A stretch of DNA of 32,987 nucleotides, from positions 29,868 to 62,854 of the forward strand of contig MU647668.1 in NCBI GenBank assembly GCA_026770585.1, read 5' to 3'. Of the stretch, positions 1-12,080 are shown one piece after another. The notes below the pieces were generated by a model, which was not told the DNA's origin, did no database searches, and saw only the letters and a list, made by a program, of their open reading frames with translations. The translations under genes were made by a program, and so were the position numbers. How positions within the stretch are numbered: the stretch's first letter is position 1; each line of letters begins with the position of its first letter. The DNA comes from Baffinella frigidus. Its lineage: Eukaryota; Cryptophyceae; Cryptomonadales; Baffinellaceae.

Positions 1-27
1 AGTTACAGAAAACTTTTTGAAAATCCC

Positions 28-338
28 GCACGCCTGTGAATTCCGCACGCCTGTGAATCCCGCACCCCTGTGAATTCCGCACGCCTGTGAATCCCGCACG
101 CCTGTGAATTCCGCACGCCTGTGAATTCCGCACGCCTGTGAATCCCGCACGCCTGTGAATTCCGCACGCCTGTGAATCCCGCACGCCTGTGAATTCCGCA
201 CGCCTGTGAATTCCGCACGCCTGTGAATCCCGCACGCCTGTGAATCCCGCACGCCTGTGAATCCCGCACGCCTGTGAATTCCGCACGCCTGTGAATTCCG
301 CACGCCTGTGAATCCCGCACGCCTGTGAATCCCGCACA
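28..338. repeat. 17-bp tandem repeat array, about 18 units
   Basis: The unit is GCACGCCTGTGAATTCC, with T or C at position 15, repeated head to tail about 18 times without spacers. One unit has CACCCC for CACGCC. The array is preceded at 1-16 by AGTTACAGAAAACTTT, which resembles the outer end of the fold-back repeats at 22940 and 25600. A second array with a CTATGAAT variant lies at 27785-27902. The open frame across it is only translated repeat and is not a gene. Confidence 0.95.
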
Positions 339-484
339 TATTTAATAAAAACAAAGGAACCAATTCGCCACACCCCCACCGACGCACAACGGGTCCCCGT
401 TTCCGGGTCCCCGTTCCCGGGTGCACCCGTTGCAACGCAACGGGTTTGCAACGGGTTCCCTCGTCACCCGTTTAACTGGGGATC
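339..484. repeat. Intergenic stretch with a micro-hairpin, downstream of the first giant gene
   Basis: This gap follows the minus-strand stop at 485-487. It holds an AT-rich start (339-352), CCCGTTTCCGGGT-like short repeats (390-421) and a perfect hairpin at 425-445, with stem ACCCGTTGC, loop AAC and stem GCAACGGGT. A half copy follows at 446-457. The hairpin sits about 40 bp beyond the stop codon, where a 3' end of transcript would lie. No minus-strand AATAAA is visible here, so the hairpin itself may mark the transcript end; that is inference. Confidence 0.7.
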
Positions 485-3400
485 TTAGCGGAAGTATCCC
501 GTCCCACACACACAGTCCACCAATTCGTCACTCCCAGCCTCTGCGTACCCGTTTGGGGGACAGTTTGTCAGTACACCACCGACACAGTACGTGTCTTCTG
601 GGCACATCGTGCATGCAGCACCCGCACTTCCAACGTATCCGCCTAAACATGCACAGCCGGTAACCATGGTGGTACCCGCGGTTGAACTGGTCCCACTTGG
701 ACACGTAGCGCACTCTACTGCCCCTGTCACGTTCTTGTAGGTTCCTGCCTCACAGATAGTGCAATCTGTTCCATTTGAAAGTGCTGTATATCCCACGATA
801 CACACACAGTTGCTTAGTGAACTACTCCCAGACGCAGAACTCGTCTTCAGAGGACACGGCTGGCACCCCACTGCCCCCGCCACGTCCTTGTAATTTCCTG
901 CCCCGCACGGCGAACACGCAATTCCGTCAGACCCTGCTGTGTACCCCGTATTGCATTTACAGTCGGTCAACTCGTCGCTACCGGGTTCTGAGCTTGTTCC
1001 AGTCGGGCATACCCCAACGCATGACCCAGTCCCAGTGGTCAACTTGTAACTACCCGCACTGCATGCCGTACACTCTTCCCCGTCTGTCGTAGCCGTGTAT
1101 CCCACTACGCATTTACAATCTATCAAATCGCCACTACCCGCCACGGACGTTGTTCTAAGTGGACACGCGGCACACGTTCCGGTCCCGACAGTTTCCTTGT
1201 ACGTACCCGCGGCACACGCCGTACACACGACTCCATCTGCGCCTGCTTCAAACCCCGCCATGCATTTACAATCTGTCTCTTCATCACTGCCCGCTACAGA
1301 GCTTGTTCCACTCGGGCATGCGGTGCACGCCGCGGTCCCGGTGGTGTGCTTGTAGGTCGCTTCGGAACACGCTGTACATTCGACTCCGTTTGAAACAGCG
1401 GTATACCCCACAACACATTCACAGTCTTCGATTGCGTCACTTCCCACTGCACAGCTTGTCGCGACTGGACAACTCGTGCACTCGTCTCCATTCGTACTAT
1501 CTGTAAAATACCCAACGGACCAACATGGGACACAGTCGCCACTGTCAGTGTCTAAATAGCTCGCCACCGCTGTACACGTCTGCTCATACGCAGTCTCTGC
1601 GGTGGCCATCGGTTCCACTGCGGGACCCACTAAATTGCCTGCAATATCGGGCTGGCCCCCGATTTGTGCGCGAAGGGCTGACGTGACGTGCCTCATCTGC
1701 ATATTGCTCAATACCACATCCCATATGTACACCGAGTGTAGTTCGAAGTCTGAAAGGTGACCATATTCGTGATAGTTGACGTTAAGTCGTGCTGCTACAC
1801 CCGCCGTCCCGACACCAGTGCCAACAGACAGCTGGTCGATTACAAAATTAGCTGGGGCGACGCCACCCGTCACACCACACATAATGAGCCAGTTCATAAT
1901 ACTCCCCTTGTTTGTTAAAGATACACGCGCACCTTCGTACCATGCTGCACCCCGCGCGTCTAGATAATGTCCAAACAACCATTTGACATTTTGGTTAGGA
2001 GAACCAGCACCATTAAGAATACGTTTCTTGTTATCTCCAGCGAAACGCGAAACACTGCAAAACGTATTGGTCAATGGTATACTACCCATAGGCCACAACA
2101 GTTGTGTATTTGTATTCCCGGACAACACCGTAATTTCGTTGTTGGCACCGTTGGAGAGTCCCGTTGTCGTGACCTTCGTAGCCGTTCCGCTGGTCACATT
2201 AACAGGACATAGTCCACCGGCTCGGTCAGGTACCGTGGTACCACTCAGGTCGGCAAAGATGTTGATGCTCCGCGCTGGTCTCAAAGCCAACAGGAAGCGC
2301 AGCTGGTAGGCCCTGAGGTCGCTGATGGGGAAAACTGTAGCTGCCTCAAACTCGGGTACACCACCGAGCTCCTTGCGCAGCCCCCGGGTCACGGTCTTCA
2401 TATCGGTGTTGGCGAGCGCCGTGTCCCAGACGTAGACCGAATGGATGTTGAACTCGCCGTTCTGGGGACCGGGGCAGTAATAGTGATTGACACCAAGTGT
2501 AAGACTTGGTTGAGTTGTTTCTGTATCACTGTCACCCCAATCCGTCTGGTCGATAACATAACCGGTGGGGTCTGTACGGTCGTTTGTGAAACACGCGACA
2601 CGCCAGTCGGTGGCAGGTGTGTCGGGTACAACAACCCCACTGTACCATTGAGCGTTGTGCATGAGTTTCCCACGAGAATCATCAGCGTGTCCGAGAATAC
2701 TGTTTCCAGTTGTGGTCTCTAAGATTCTTGCGTTTGTAGACGTTGCGCTATGGTATCGGGTGGCCCAACAGACTGTAAATGTGACAGCTAGCGGGACAGG
2801 CCACGTCACTTTCGTGTCGGCTCCCCCGTAGAGGGTTATGGCAGGGTTTACCGCGTTGAATGCGGGAACGTTGGATGTTTCTAGTCTAGCCGCCGGTGAT
2901 GTACCCCACATATTGAATTTTATAAAATTCAAGACAGTTTCGGGAAGACGCAACTGACTGACCACGAGACCATACTCCGAAAAAGCATCGGTTGTGATAG
3001 TGTTATACAGTTCCCCAATCGGAATTGTGGAGGGGTCTGTAGACTGCGTGTAAAGGAGTGTCCATAGATGGGTGTCCCTGTTGCGTCCATATAATTTGAA
3101 CTTTCCCGGTAGGCGGTTCGGTATCGGGCCACCTGAGCGTGGTGTGAACTGAAATTGTGTCAAGACAAACGGAAACGGATGTTTGATAGTTACCCAGTCA
3201 CCAAGATATGTCCCGTCCAACGAATCTACCCCATTGTACACCCCAGACGTGTATCTATTTGCTAACCAATGACCGCCGACCTCGTTTCCACTTTGAAATA
3301 GGTCCCATGGTGTAAATGAGGTCGTTTCATATTGACTTGAAGCGCGCACCGTGTATTCACCGTCTCCATAAGTTTGACCCGCCAGGGTAAACACGCCAAC

Positions 3401-6400
3401 ATGGTTGACGTGGTCTTCCGTCGTCCACGTGAAGGTGTCCGTTGGCGGATACGGAAGTTCTGTAGCCGCCGGGGTCTCTACGATCACGTCGTACCCATTG
3501 CCACGCGCGTCGGGGACTTTCATGGTGGCCGCGTCGAAGTGCGAGAAGATGTTGATACCAACAGGGGGTTTCACACGAAGGAGTGCCAGGAACTGGTCGT
3601 TTTGTTGCACAGTGGTCCAAGGGACGTACGCACAACTACCCGTCCCCGTACTGGTCTTGTACGACCCCGCAGCGCACGCCGTGCACTCGACTCCGTCTAC
3701 CACGGCAGTATACATAGCCAGGCATTTACAATCCGTCAACTCATCACTGCCCGCTGCGGAGCTTGTTCCGGCAGGGCACGTGGTGCATGTTCCAGTCCCT
3801 GTCGTTGCCTTGTACGTCCCTCCATCACACGCGGTACACACCACCCCATCTACCTGTGCCGTGTACCCAGCAACACATACACAGTCCTCAATTGCATCGC
3901 TTCCCGCTGCACAGCTTGTCGCGGCTGGACAACTCGTGCACGCGTACCCGTTGGTACTATCGATAAAATATCCAACGAATTCACAGGGGACGCAGTCGCC
4001 ACTATCAGGGTCTACATAGCTATCAGCAGCTGTACAGGTTTGTTCATATGCCGTCTCTGCGGGGGCCATTGGTACCACGGTGTTACCCACTAAATTGTCG
4101 GCAATGTCGGGCTGCCCCCCGATCTGCGCACGGAGTGCCGACGTGACGTGCTTCATTTGGACATTGCTCAGCTCTGTGTTCCAGATGTACACGGAATGTA
4201 CTTCAAAATTGGCTAATTCCAGGGTTGTATGAATATTGATGTTCAATCTACAGACCCCAGAATTACCCAGAGTATTTACACCAACACCGAATTGATCTAT
4301 GATAATATTATCTGGATAACTCTTCCGACTGTTCCCGCACATAATAAGCCAGTTGTCTCTTATCCCGAGGGAAGTCACTCCAGTGTTCCAGCCATTGTAA
4401 TAAGCAACACCACGCCTACCAGTCACGTCATGATGCCCGTGTAACCACTGTATACCTTGAGTTGGGGAATATAAACAGGATAAAATACGTCCATATAGCT
4501 GACCCGTATACCGTGATACACTGCAAATGGTCATTGTTGATGGAATACTATTTTCAGGCCACAGCAGCTTTGTAGCTGTGGTCCCACCCAGCGCAGTGAT
4601 TGCATTGTTAGCCCCGTTGGACGGGCCTGTAGTGGTAACCTTTGTGGCAGTGCCGGCGGTCACACTAGCAGGAAACAGTCCACTAACGCGGTCTCGTACA
4701 GTTGTGCCATCAAAGTCGGCAAAGATATTGATGCTCTGCGCTGGTCTCACAGCCAGCAAGAAGCGCAGGTTGTATGCACGCAGGTCACTGATGGGGACAA
4801 CGTTTACGGACTCCCCGTAGGGTACACCGCCAAGTTCTTTGCGCAGTGCCCTTGTAACAGTCTTGATTTCGTCGATGCTTAGGGCGGTGTCCCAGGTGTA
4901 CGTTGCGTGGACGTTGTTTTCAGACGACCCTACTGTCACCGACGGGACTATACTCACGTTACCAGTATTAACCTGGTCAACAACATACGTAGCCGGGTTG
5001 TTACAGAAGCACGCCACAGTCCAAATTACATTAGAGCTGCTTCGTGTGGTCCAACACCTCGTGTATGTTGGGGTGGGTACCGCCGGCCACGCCCACGTCG
5101 TACCAACAGCGCCGTACAGTGAGGCAACATGATTAGCGGTACCGGAAGCAGCTGTCTCGTATTCATACATCCCCAGGATCTTCCAGCTAACGAAATTGAG
5201 CGCGCTGTCGGAAGATGCCGTACCCAGTAGCTCATGTACCACCATACCGTACTGCATGTAACACACACGGCCAAGAGTCACCGGAATAACAGCATAGCCT
5301 GCAGCTTTGATCGACTGGGTGTGCACAGGGGTCCAACTATCGGTGTCTAGATTCCTTGCGTATATGACAAACAGACCAGGGACCCTGCCGGGATTCTCGA
5401 GACGTGGAATAAACTGCACAGACGTCATACTAAAACAGGTAGACCCCTTGAATACGAACCAATCGCCCGTGTACCCATTTGCCAATTGATTGGATGTGCT
5501 TGCCACCCCGTTGGTGTACCCCGCATCCCAATGCCCACCCCGCAGAACCGGCACCGGGTTCAATATGTCGGATGGCGGATAATCTGGATGCCAAGACGAC
5601 CACGTCAACACGGAATCCCCGTTCGAATAAGGCGTGTTGCTGGTCGCCATGGTACAACCAGTCGCCGTCTGTTCAGCAAATACGACTCCGGCGCCTACCG
5701 GCGGAAACTGCAACTCTTCGGAAAGCAAATTGCTTCTTGCATCCAGCGCGGGGTTTGTCACTGGAATGGTTGTCACCAGCGAGGGGTGCACGTACACACC
5801 CATAATCACCCACGATTGAAAGTTGAGAACCGTTTCGGTAATCGTGTTACCAAGCAACTCATGGACAACTATACCGTATTCTTTGTAACAGTTACCACCT
5901 AGATCGATTGGAACAACTGTATCGGCACTGGCCGATTTCGTGGAATGCGTGTAGACACAGATCCAGTCACTCGTCGCGTCGTCGCGCCCGTATATTTTGT
6001 ATAATCCAGGTGACCTACGTTCCAAGTCATTTGTCGGTCGCGGGATAAACTGCGACGACACCATTCTAAAGCATACAGGCGACGTGAATTTGAACCAATC
6101 TCCCAAATACGACGGTTCGATCGAATCTGTTGCACCGACTGCGTACTGTCCATAGGCGTACTGATAAACTTTCCAATGAGTTGAATCTGCGATGGGGGTA
6201 CTAGAGAAAATGTATGCAGGTGAATAAGAAACCAAAGATTCCGCACTTGACCACGATAATGTCGACACCCCGTCGCCAAACCGTGTATTAGAGACAGTCA
6301 TCCCGGTTGAAAGCACTGAAGCAACGGGCGTCGTGATTGAGACGGTTGCAGTTGTCAGAGGAGGGAATTGTACAGGCGTTTCCACCACCGCGTCGTACGC

Positions 6401-6604
6401 AAGTCCCCGCGCGTCGGGCACCGTATTTGTTGCCCAGTCGAAATGTGAAAAGAGGTTGATACCAACCGGGGGGTTGGCTTGCAACAGCGTCAAGAACTGA
6501 TCGTTTTGCTGTACAGTGGTCCAAGGAAAGGATGAGATTGTATGGACACACACGGCACACGCTACGAAAAACAGTAGAGATTTGACATAGTGTGGTTCTC
6601 TCAT
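485..6604 (-). CDS. Giant secreted modular adhesin-like protein, copy 1 (2039 aa)
   Basis: Residues 1-27 are a signal peptide with a hydrophobic LLFFVACAVCV core, so the product is secreted or surface-exposed. I see two discoidin/F5-8C-like modules (about 70-275 and 295-490; G-D-W-F, QF-PR, KIYGRN, YG-VV-EL). Two concanavalin-A-like modules follow (about 495-620 and 640-830; IHSVY-WD, ALR--GG). A cysteine-rich Ephrin_rec/TNFR-like block lies at about 855-990. Then come another discoidin-like module (1050-1235), two ConA-like modules (1250-1650) and a terminal cysteine-rich block (1670-2039) built of C-ACxxGTYKxxTGT-type units. No transmembrane helix or GPI-type tail is visible; the protein ends CGTGYFR. 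The start at 6604 is supported by a TATA box about 55 bp upstream and by the matching start of copy 2. Ligand binding and adhesion are inferred from domain types; the ligand is unknown. The module calls are from pattern, not from a search. Confidence 0.85.
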   Translation of the reverse strand: MREPHYVKSLLFFVACAVCVHTISSFPWTTVQQNDQFLTLLQANPPVGINLFSHFDWATNTVPDARGLAYDAVVETPVQFPPLTTATVSITTPVASVLSTGMTVSNTRFGDGVSTLSWSSAESLVSYSPAYIFSSTPIADSTHWKVYQYAYGQYAVGATDSIEPSYLGDWFKFTSPVCFRMVSSQFIPRPTNDLERRSPGLYKIYGRDDATSDWICVYTHSTKSASADTVVPIDLGGNCYKEYGIVVHELLGNTITETVLNFQSWVIMGVYVHPSLVTTIPVTNPALDARSNLLSEELQFPPVGAGVVFAEQTATGCTMATSNTPYSNGDSVLTWSSWHPDYPPSDILNPVPVLRGGHWDAGYTNGVASTSNQLANGYTGDWFVFKGSTCFSMTSVQFIPRLENPGRVPGLFVIYARNLDTDSWTPVHTQSIKAAGYAVIPVTLGRVCYMQYGMVVHELLGTASSDSALNFVSWKILGMYEYETAASGTANHVASLYGAVGTTWAWPAVPTPTYTRCWTTRSSSNVIWTVACFCNNPATYVVDQVNTGNVSIVPSVTVGSSENNVHATYTWDTALSIDEIKTVTRALRKELGGVPYGESVNVVPISDLRAYNLRFLLAVRPAQSINIFADFDGTTVRDRVSGLFPASVTAGTATKVTTTGPSNGANNAITALGGTTATKLLWPENSIPSTMTICSVSRYTGQLYGRILSCLYSPTQGIQWLHGHHDVTGRRGVAYYNGWNTGVTSLGIRDNWLIMCGNSRKSYPDNIIIDQFGVGVNTLGNSGVCRLNINIHTTLELANFEVHSVYIWNTELSNVQMKHVTSALRAQIGGQPDIADNLVGNTVVPMAPAETAYEQTCTAADSYVDPDSGDCVPCEFVGYFIDSTNGYACTSCPAATSCAAGSDAIEDCVCVAGYTAQVDGVVCTACDGGTYKATTGTGTCTTCPAGTSSAAGSDELTDCKCLAMYTAVVDGVECTACAAGSYKTSTGTGSCAYVPWTTVQQNDQFLALLRVKPPVGINIFSHFDAATMKVPDARGNGYDVIVETPAATELPYPPTDTFTWTTEDHVNHVGVFTLAGQTYGDGEYTVRASSQYETTSFTPWDLFQSGNEVGGHWLANRYTSGVYNGVDSLDGTYLGDWVTIKHPFPFVLTQFQFTPRSGGPIPNRLPGKFKLYGRNRDTHLWTLLYTQSTDPSTIPIGELYNTITTDAFSEYGLVVSQLRLPETVLNFIKFNMWGTSPAARLETSNVPAFNAVNPAITLYGGADTKVTWPVPLAVTFTVCWATRYHSATSTNARILETTTGNSILGHADDSRGKLMHNAQWYSGVVVPDTPATDWRVACFTNDRTDPTGYVIDQTDWGDSDTETTQPSLTLGVNHYYCPGPQNGEFNIHSVYVWDTALANTDMKTVTRGLRKELGGVPEFEAATVFPISDLRAYQLRFLLALRPARSINIFADLSGTTVPDRAGGLCPVNVTSGTATKVTTTGLSNGANNEITVLSGNTNTQLLWPMGSIPLTNTFCSVSRFAGDNKKRILNGAGSPNQNVKWLFGHYLDARGAAWYEGARVSLTNKGSIMNWLIMCGVTGGVAPANFVIDQLSVGTGVGTAGVAARLNVNYHEYGHLSDFELHSVYIWDVVLSNMQMRHVTSALRAQIGGQPDIAGNLVGPAVEPMATAETAYEQTCTAVASYLDTDSGDCVPCWSVGYFTDSTNGDECTSCPVATSCAVGSDAIEDCECVVGYTAVSNGVECTACSEATYKHTTGTAACTACPSGTSSVAGSDEETDCKCMAGFEAGADGVVCTACAAGTYKETVGTGTCAACPLRTTSVAGSGDLIDCKCVVGYTATTDGEECTACSAGSYKLTTGTGSCVGVCPTGTSSEPGSDELTDCKCNTGYTAGSDGIACSPCGAGNYKDVAGAVGCQPCPLKTSSASGSSSLSNCVCIVGYTALSNGTDCTICEAGTYKNVTGAVECATCPSGTSSTAGTTMVTGCACLGGYVGSAGAACTMCPEDTYCVGGVLTNCPPNGYAEAGSDELVDCVCGTGYFR

Positions 6605-6656
6605 GAATTGGGTCGATTATGTACGGTGCACTGTCCAATGAAACCGAGTCGTATAT

Positions 6657-6720
6657 GTTTATATATAAACGTTTTAGGTATACCTACATTGCACACGCAG
6701 AGACTCATAGAGACTCGCAG
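6657..6720 (-). promoter_or_regulatory. Bipartite promoter of giant gene copy 1
   Basis: A perfect 14-bp palindrome, GTTTATATATAAAC, at 6657-6670 supplies the TATA box. About 17 bp further upstream for the minus strand is ATTGCACACGCAGAGACTCA (6688-6707), followed by TAGAGACTC. The same two parts in the same order lie before copies 2 and 3. Similarity to copy 2 continues into the leader up to the ATG. Confidence 0.75.
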
Positions 6721-6754
6721 GGACCCCCGTCACGACCAGCAAACACTATAACTG

Positions 6755-9700
6755 TTAGCGGAAATACCCACCCCCACAGATACAATCTACCAATTCGTCA
6801 CTTCCAGCGTCTGAATGTCCATTCGGAGGGCAGTTTGTCAGTACACCACCGACACAGTACGTGTCTTCTGGGCACATCGTGCATACAGCACCCGCACTTC
6901 CAACGTAGCCTTCTAAACAGGTACAGTCGGTAACCAATATGGTGCCCGCTACTGAGCTTGTCCCGTTCGGACACGCAGAGCACACCACCGACCCCGTCAC
7001 GTTCTTGTGAGTTCCCGCCTCACAGATAGTGCACCCCATCCCATTAGAGGGCGCGGTGTACCCCACGATACACAAACAGTTGCTTAGTAGACTGCTCCCA
7101 GACGCAGAACTCGTCTTCGTAGGGCACGTCTGGCATCCCACTGCTCCAACCACGTCCTTATAATTTCCTGTCCCACATGGCGAACACGCAACACCGTCAG
7201 ACCCTGCTGTGTACCCTGTCGTACATTTACAGTCGGCCAACTCGTCGCTACCGGGTTCTGAGCTTGTTCCAGTCGGACACACCCCATTGCATGTTCCAGT
7301 CCCTGTAGTTGACTTGTAACTGCCCACAGTGCATGCCGTGCACTCTGCACCGTCTGTCGCAGCCGAAACCCCCACCACGCATTTACAATCTGCCACCTCT
7401 TCGCTGCCGGGTAATGAGCTTGTCCCGCCCGGGCACGCAGTGCACGCAACTGCTCCGGTGGTGGGCTTGTAGGTCCCTGCCACACATGGTGAACATAAAA
7501 TCCCGTCTGACCCAGCGGTAAAGCCCGCTACGCATTTACAGTCTGTCAACTCGTCGCTGCCCGCTACAGAGCTCGTTCCCGTCGGACACATCACACAGTC
7601 ACCATTGTCTGGGTCTGCATAGCTGCCAGTAGTTGTACACGTCTGTTCATACGCCGTCTCTGCAGGGGTCATCGGTTCCACCGTAGGACCCACTAAATCG
7701 CCTGCAATGTCTGGTTGACCCCCGATCTGCGCACGGAGTGCCGATGTGACGTGCTTCATCTGTGCGGGGTTCAGAACTGTGTCCCAGATGTAGATAGAAT
7801 GCACTTCGAAATCTGATACTTCAGTCGCCCAATAATTGACGTTTAGTCCGCCTGCTTTTCTGGATGTATGGACGTCGGTTCCAATACCGAGCTGGTCCAC
7901 GATGATGTTGTTTGGGACTGCTCCATAATTGGTACTGCATAGAACAAGCCAATTGGTCTCTACCCCCAGACTACCGTATTGTGTCAACCATAGACTATTG
8001 TAATTCACAACACCACGTTTTGGTGTTGTGTTCCAACCATAATGTCCATGCAAGAAGTTCAGTCCGTCATGTCCCGCAAAAATACGGCCAGACGTTCCAC
8101 CTGTATACCGTGATACACTACACATTGTCATTGTCAATGGAATGCTCAGAACGGGCCACATCAGCATTGTAGCAGTGGTTCCGCCTAGCACCGTGATGTC
8201 GTTGTTAGCGCCGTTTGAGAGTCCTGTAGTCGAGACCAAGGTTGCTGTAACAGCGATCACGGAAACCGGGAACAGACCACCGGCGCGGTCGGGTACAGTG
8301 GTGCCAGTCAGGTCGGCAAAGATATTGATGCTCTGCGCTGGTCTCAAAGCCAAAAGGAAGCGCAGGTAGTAGGCACGCAGGTCACTGATCGGGACGACGG
8401 GTGCTGTCTCAAAGTCGGGCACACCGCCGAGCTCCTTGCGCAGGGCCTTGGTCACAACCTTCATCTCGGTGTTGGTGAGCTCGTTGTCCCAGACGTAGAC
8501 TGAGTGGATGTTGAAGTCTCCATATTTTGTATTTTGATAAGAATTTACACCGAGTGTAACCGTTCCTGTGGGGGGTACCATATCGGAACCCCAGTCCGTT
8601 TGGTCGATGACATAATTCGAGGGGTCTGCGCGGCCATTGGTTACGCATGCGATAAACCAATTTGTGACAGGTGCTGTTGGGATCTGGGAATATCTCCACC
8701 ATACACCACCTATAAAAATCCTCCCTCGACCCCCATCGTGTCCCAAAACGCAATTAGTGCCTACACACTGCAAGATTCGCCCATTTGTGGACGTTGCGCT
8801 GTGGTATCGGGTGGCCCAACAGACTGTAAATGTAACAGCCAGGGGGGCAGGCCACGTCAACTGCGTGCTGGGCACTCCGTAGAGTGATGCGATGGGGTTC
8901 ACTGCATTGAACGAAGCAACGTTGGAGGTCTCTATGCTCGCCACCGGCGGTGTGCCCCACATCCGAAAAGACAAAAAATGGACAGGACATCTGCCGAACC
9001 ACGCAACTGGCTCACCACCATGCCATACTCCGAATAAGGATCGGTTGTGGCAGTGTAATAGATTGCATCAGTTGTAAATGTGGACGGGTCTGCAGACTGT
9101 GTGTACAGGAGTGTCCACAGATCGTCGTCGTTGTTGCGACCATAGATCTTGAACTTCCCTGGCATACGTGATGTATACCCACTTCTCTGTCCAAACTGAA
9201 ACTCTTTCATGACAAACGGAGCAGGATGCTTGATAGTTACCCAGTCACCTTTGTAGCTGCCATCCAACGAAGCTACCCCATTGATATTGTACACTCCAGA
9301 TGTGTACACACTGTACTCTGCCCAATGACCACCGACAACGTTACCATCCTGAAATAATTGCCATTGTCCATAGCTACCATGGATACTTGAAGAGCGCACC
9401 GTGTACTCACCATTTCCATAAGACTGCCCTGCCAGGAAAAACGTAGCAACAAACGTGGCATAGTTTCCGCTCGTCCACGCGATAGTTCTCGTCGGCGGAT
9501 AAATACGATTGGCGGTCACCGTATTCGCCACGGCCACGTCATATCCATTGCCACGCGCGTCGGGAACTGAGTTGGTGACCGGATCGTAGTGCGAGAAGAT
9601 GTTGATACCGACAGGGGGGTTCACACGCAGAAGCGACAGGAGCTGATCATTTTGTTGCACAGTGGACCAAGGAACGTACGCACAGCTACCCGTTCCCGTA

Positions 9701-12030
9701 CTGGTTTTGTACGACCCCGCGGTACACGCCGTGCACTCGATTCCGTCTGACAATGCGGTAAACCCAGCCGTGCATTTGCAATCCGTCAACTCACCACTTC
9801 CCGCTACAGAGCTTGTTCCACTTGGACACGCAGTGCACGCAGCGGTCCCGGTGGTGGGCTTGTATGTCCCTGTCGCACACGCTGTACACTCTATTCCGTT
9901 TGAAACAGCGGTATGCCCCGCAACACATTCACAGTCTTCGATTGCATCACTTCCCATCGCACAGCTTGTCGCAACCGGACAAACCGTGCACTCGTATCCG
10001 TTCGTACTATCTGTAAAATACCCAACGAATTCACATGGGACACAGTCACCATTAGCAGGGTCTACATAGCTATCAGCAGCTGCACATGTCTGTTCATATG
10101 CAGTCTCAGCAGGTGTCATCGGTACCACCGCAGGGCCCATCATGTTACCGGCAATGTCAGGGGTACCACCAATCTGCGCACGAAGTGCCGACGTGACGTG
10201 CCTCATTTGAACAGGGCTCAGCACCGCGTTCCAGATGTAGATAGAGTGCACTTCAAAATTCGATGATTCTGGAGCCCATCTATTAATGTCGAGTTGGTTC
10301 AACGTATTACTTGGTGTGTCCGATGTTCCAACACCGAACTGGTCTATAATGATGTTGTTCGGGGTTGTTCCACCACTGGTTCCGCATATAACAAGCCAGT
10401 TGAGCAGCACCCCCACACTGGCGGCCGTCCCTGTGGGGGCTTTCGAAGAACCACCATATAACGCAGTACCACGGCAGCTACCAAAGTATGCATGGTGTCC
10501 ATGATAAAACTCTGCGAGGCTTCCGTCAAAAATACGGCCATACGATGTACCCGTATACCGTGACACACTGCACATCGTCATTACCAACGGAATGCTCTCA
10601 CTGGGCCACAGCAGCTTTGTAGCGGTGGTTCCACTCAGCACAGTGATTGCGTTGTTAGCGCCGTTTAACGCGGTTGTATACGAGACCTTGGTGGCTATAC
10701 CAGTGGTCACAGTGGCCTCAAAGCCAGCACCCACGCGGTTGCGTACAATTGAGCCTATGGCTGTACCGGTCACATCGGCGAAAATGTTGATGCTCTGTGC
10801 TGGTCTCACAGCCAACAGGAAGCGTAGATAATAGGCACGCAGGTCGCTGATGGGAACAACGTTTACAGACTCCCCATACGGCACACCGCCAAGCTCTTTA
10901 CGCAGCGCCCTGGTCACGGTCTTCATATCGGCGTTGGTTAGCGCAACATCCCATGTGTATGTTGAGTGTACGTAATTTTCAGACGATGCAGCTATCAGCT
11001 CCGGTGCTGGACTCGGGCTGCCACTATCAACTTGGTCAATTACATATGAAGAGGGGTTGTTTGTAAAACATGCGATTGACAAGTTGGCCGGGACACTGTT
11101 TTGCACATCCCAACACCTTGTATATGTCGGACTCGGTAGCGTCGGCCACGTCCACTGGGTACCAACAGCACCGTACAGTGACATGTGAGCGTATTGATAA
11201 TGGTATTTACCCATGACTTTCTATTTCACGAAATTGAGAACGTTGTCATCGACTCCCGTGCCCAGTAGTTCATGCACCGCCATACCATATTGTAGGTAAC
11301 ACATACCACCGAGATTTACAGGAATAACGGCATATCCCGCTACCTTAACCACATGATTGTACACAGGTACCCAAGGATCGGTGTCGAGATTTCTCGCGTA
11401 AATGACAAAGAGACCGGGAACCCTACCCGCTAAATCGGCACGTTCGGTGAACTGCATCGACGTCATACTGAAACATGTAGGAGTCGTGAATACAAACCAG
11501 TCTCCTGTGTACCCGACGACCAATGCACGGGAGGTGGTTGCTACCCCACTAGAATACGCGCCGGTACCCCAATGCGCACCCACCCCTGCAGACAGAGGAT
11601 TGAGTATGAAGGATACTTTCCAAGCGCCGTACACAGACGACCACATCAACTTGGAATCACCGTTCGCGTAAGGCGCGTTGCTGATTCTCATCGTACAACT
11701 CAGGGTTGCCTCGTCGACAAAGGCGAGCGTAGCGCCAACCGGTGGAAACTGTAATTCTTCGGAAATCCAGTAGCCGGGTGTGTTCACTAGCTGCGTGTTG
11801 CCGTCCACCACAACGTCATACGCAAGCCCTCGCGCGTCGGGCACCACACCCGTGACAGAGTCTAAATGTGAAAAGAGGTTGATACCAACCGGGGGGTTGG
11901 CTTGCATTAGCGTCAAGAACTGATCGTTTTGCTGTACAGTGGTCCAAGGAAAGGATGAGATTGTATGGACACACACGGTACACGCTACGAAAAACAGTAT
12001 AAATTTGACACGGTGTGGTTCTTCTCTCAT
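6755..12030 (-). pseudogene. Giant modular adhesin-like gene, copy 2, interrupted twice
   Basis: Three consecutive open segments on the minus strand (12030-11221, 11214-8932, 8974-6755) together match copies 1 and 3 from signal peptide to the C-terminal CGGGYFR. The first break is a TAG at 11221-11223, where the paralogues carry Trp in a S-W-K context; the frame is unchanged across it. The second break is a frameshift near 8972-8981, at a run of six A on the plus strand (T on the minus). The order is signal peptide, one discoidin-like module, ConA-like pair, cysteine-rich block, discoidin-like module, ConA-like pair and terminal cysteine-rich block, about 1758 codons. Apart from these two breaks the frame is intact over 5 kb and the promoter is intact. 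The gene may therefore be a very young pseudogene, be read through, or reflect a base-calling error at the homopolymer. Confidence 0.75.
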
Positions 12031-12080
12031 GGATTGGGTTGACTATTACAGATGCACTGTCCAATGAAACCGATTCGGAT

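Noticed and set aside
3-320. Open frame of 105 codons across the first tandem array
   Set aside because: It is only the 17-bp unit translated over and over; a unit not divisible by three stays open by chance and has no promoter or coding signature.
28-338. CRISPR-like array
   Set aside because: Units are directly adjacent with no spacers and are only 17 bp; no cas-like gene is present and the context is eukaryotic.
3374-4093. Long plus-strand frames opposite the giant genes (239 and 204 codons, and others)
   Set aside because: They are antisense shadows of the repetitive cysteine-rich and ConA-like coding sequence, recur at equivalent places in each paralogue, and have no promoter.
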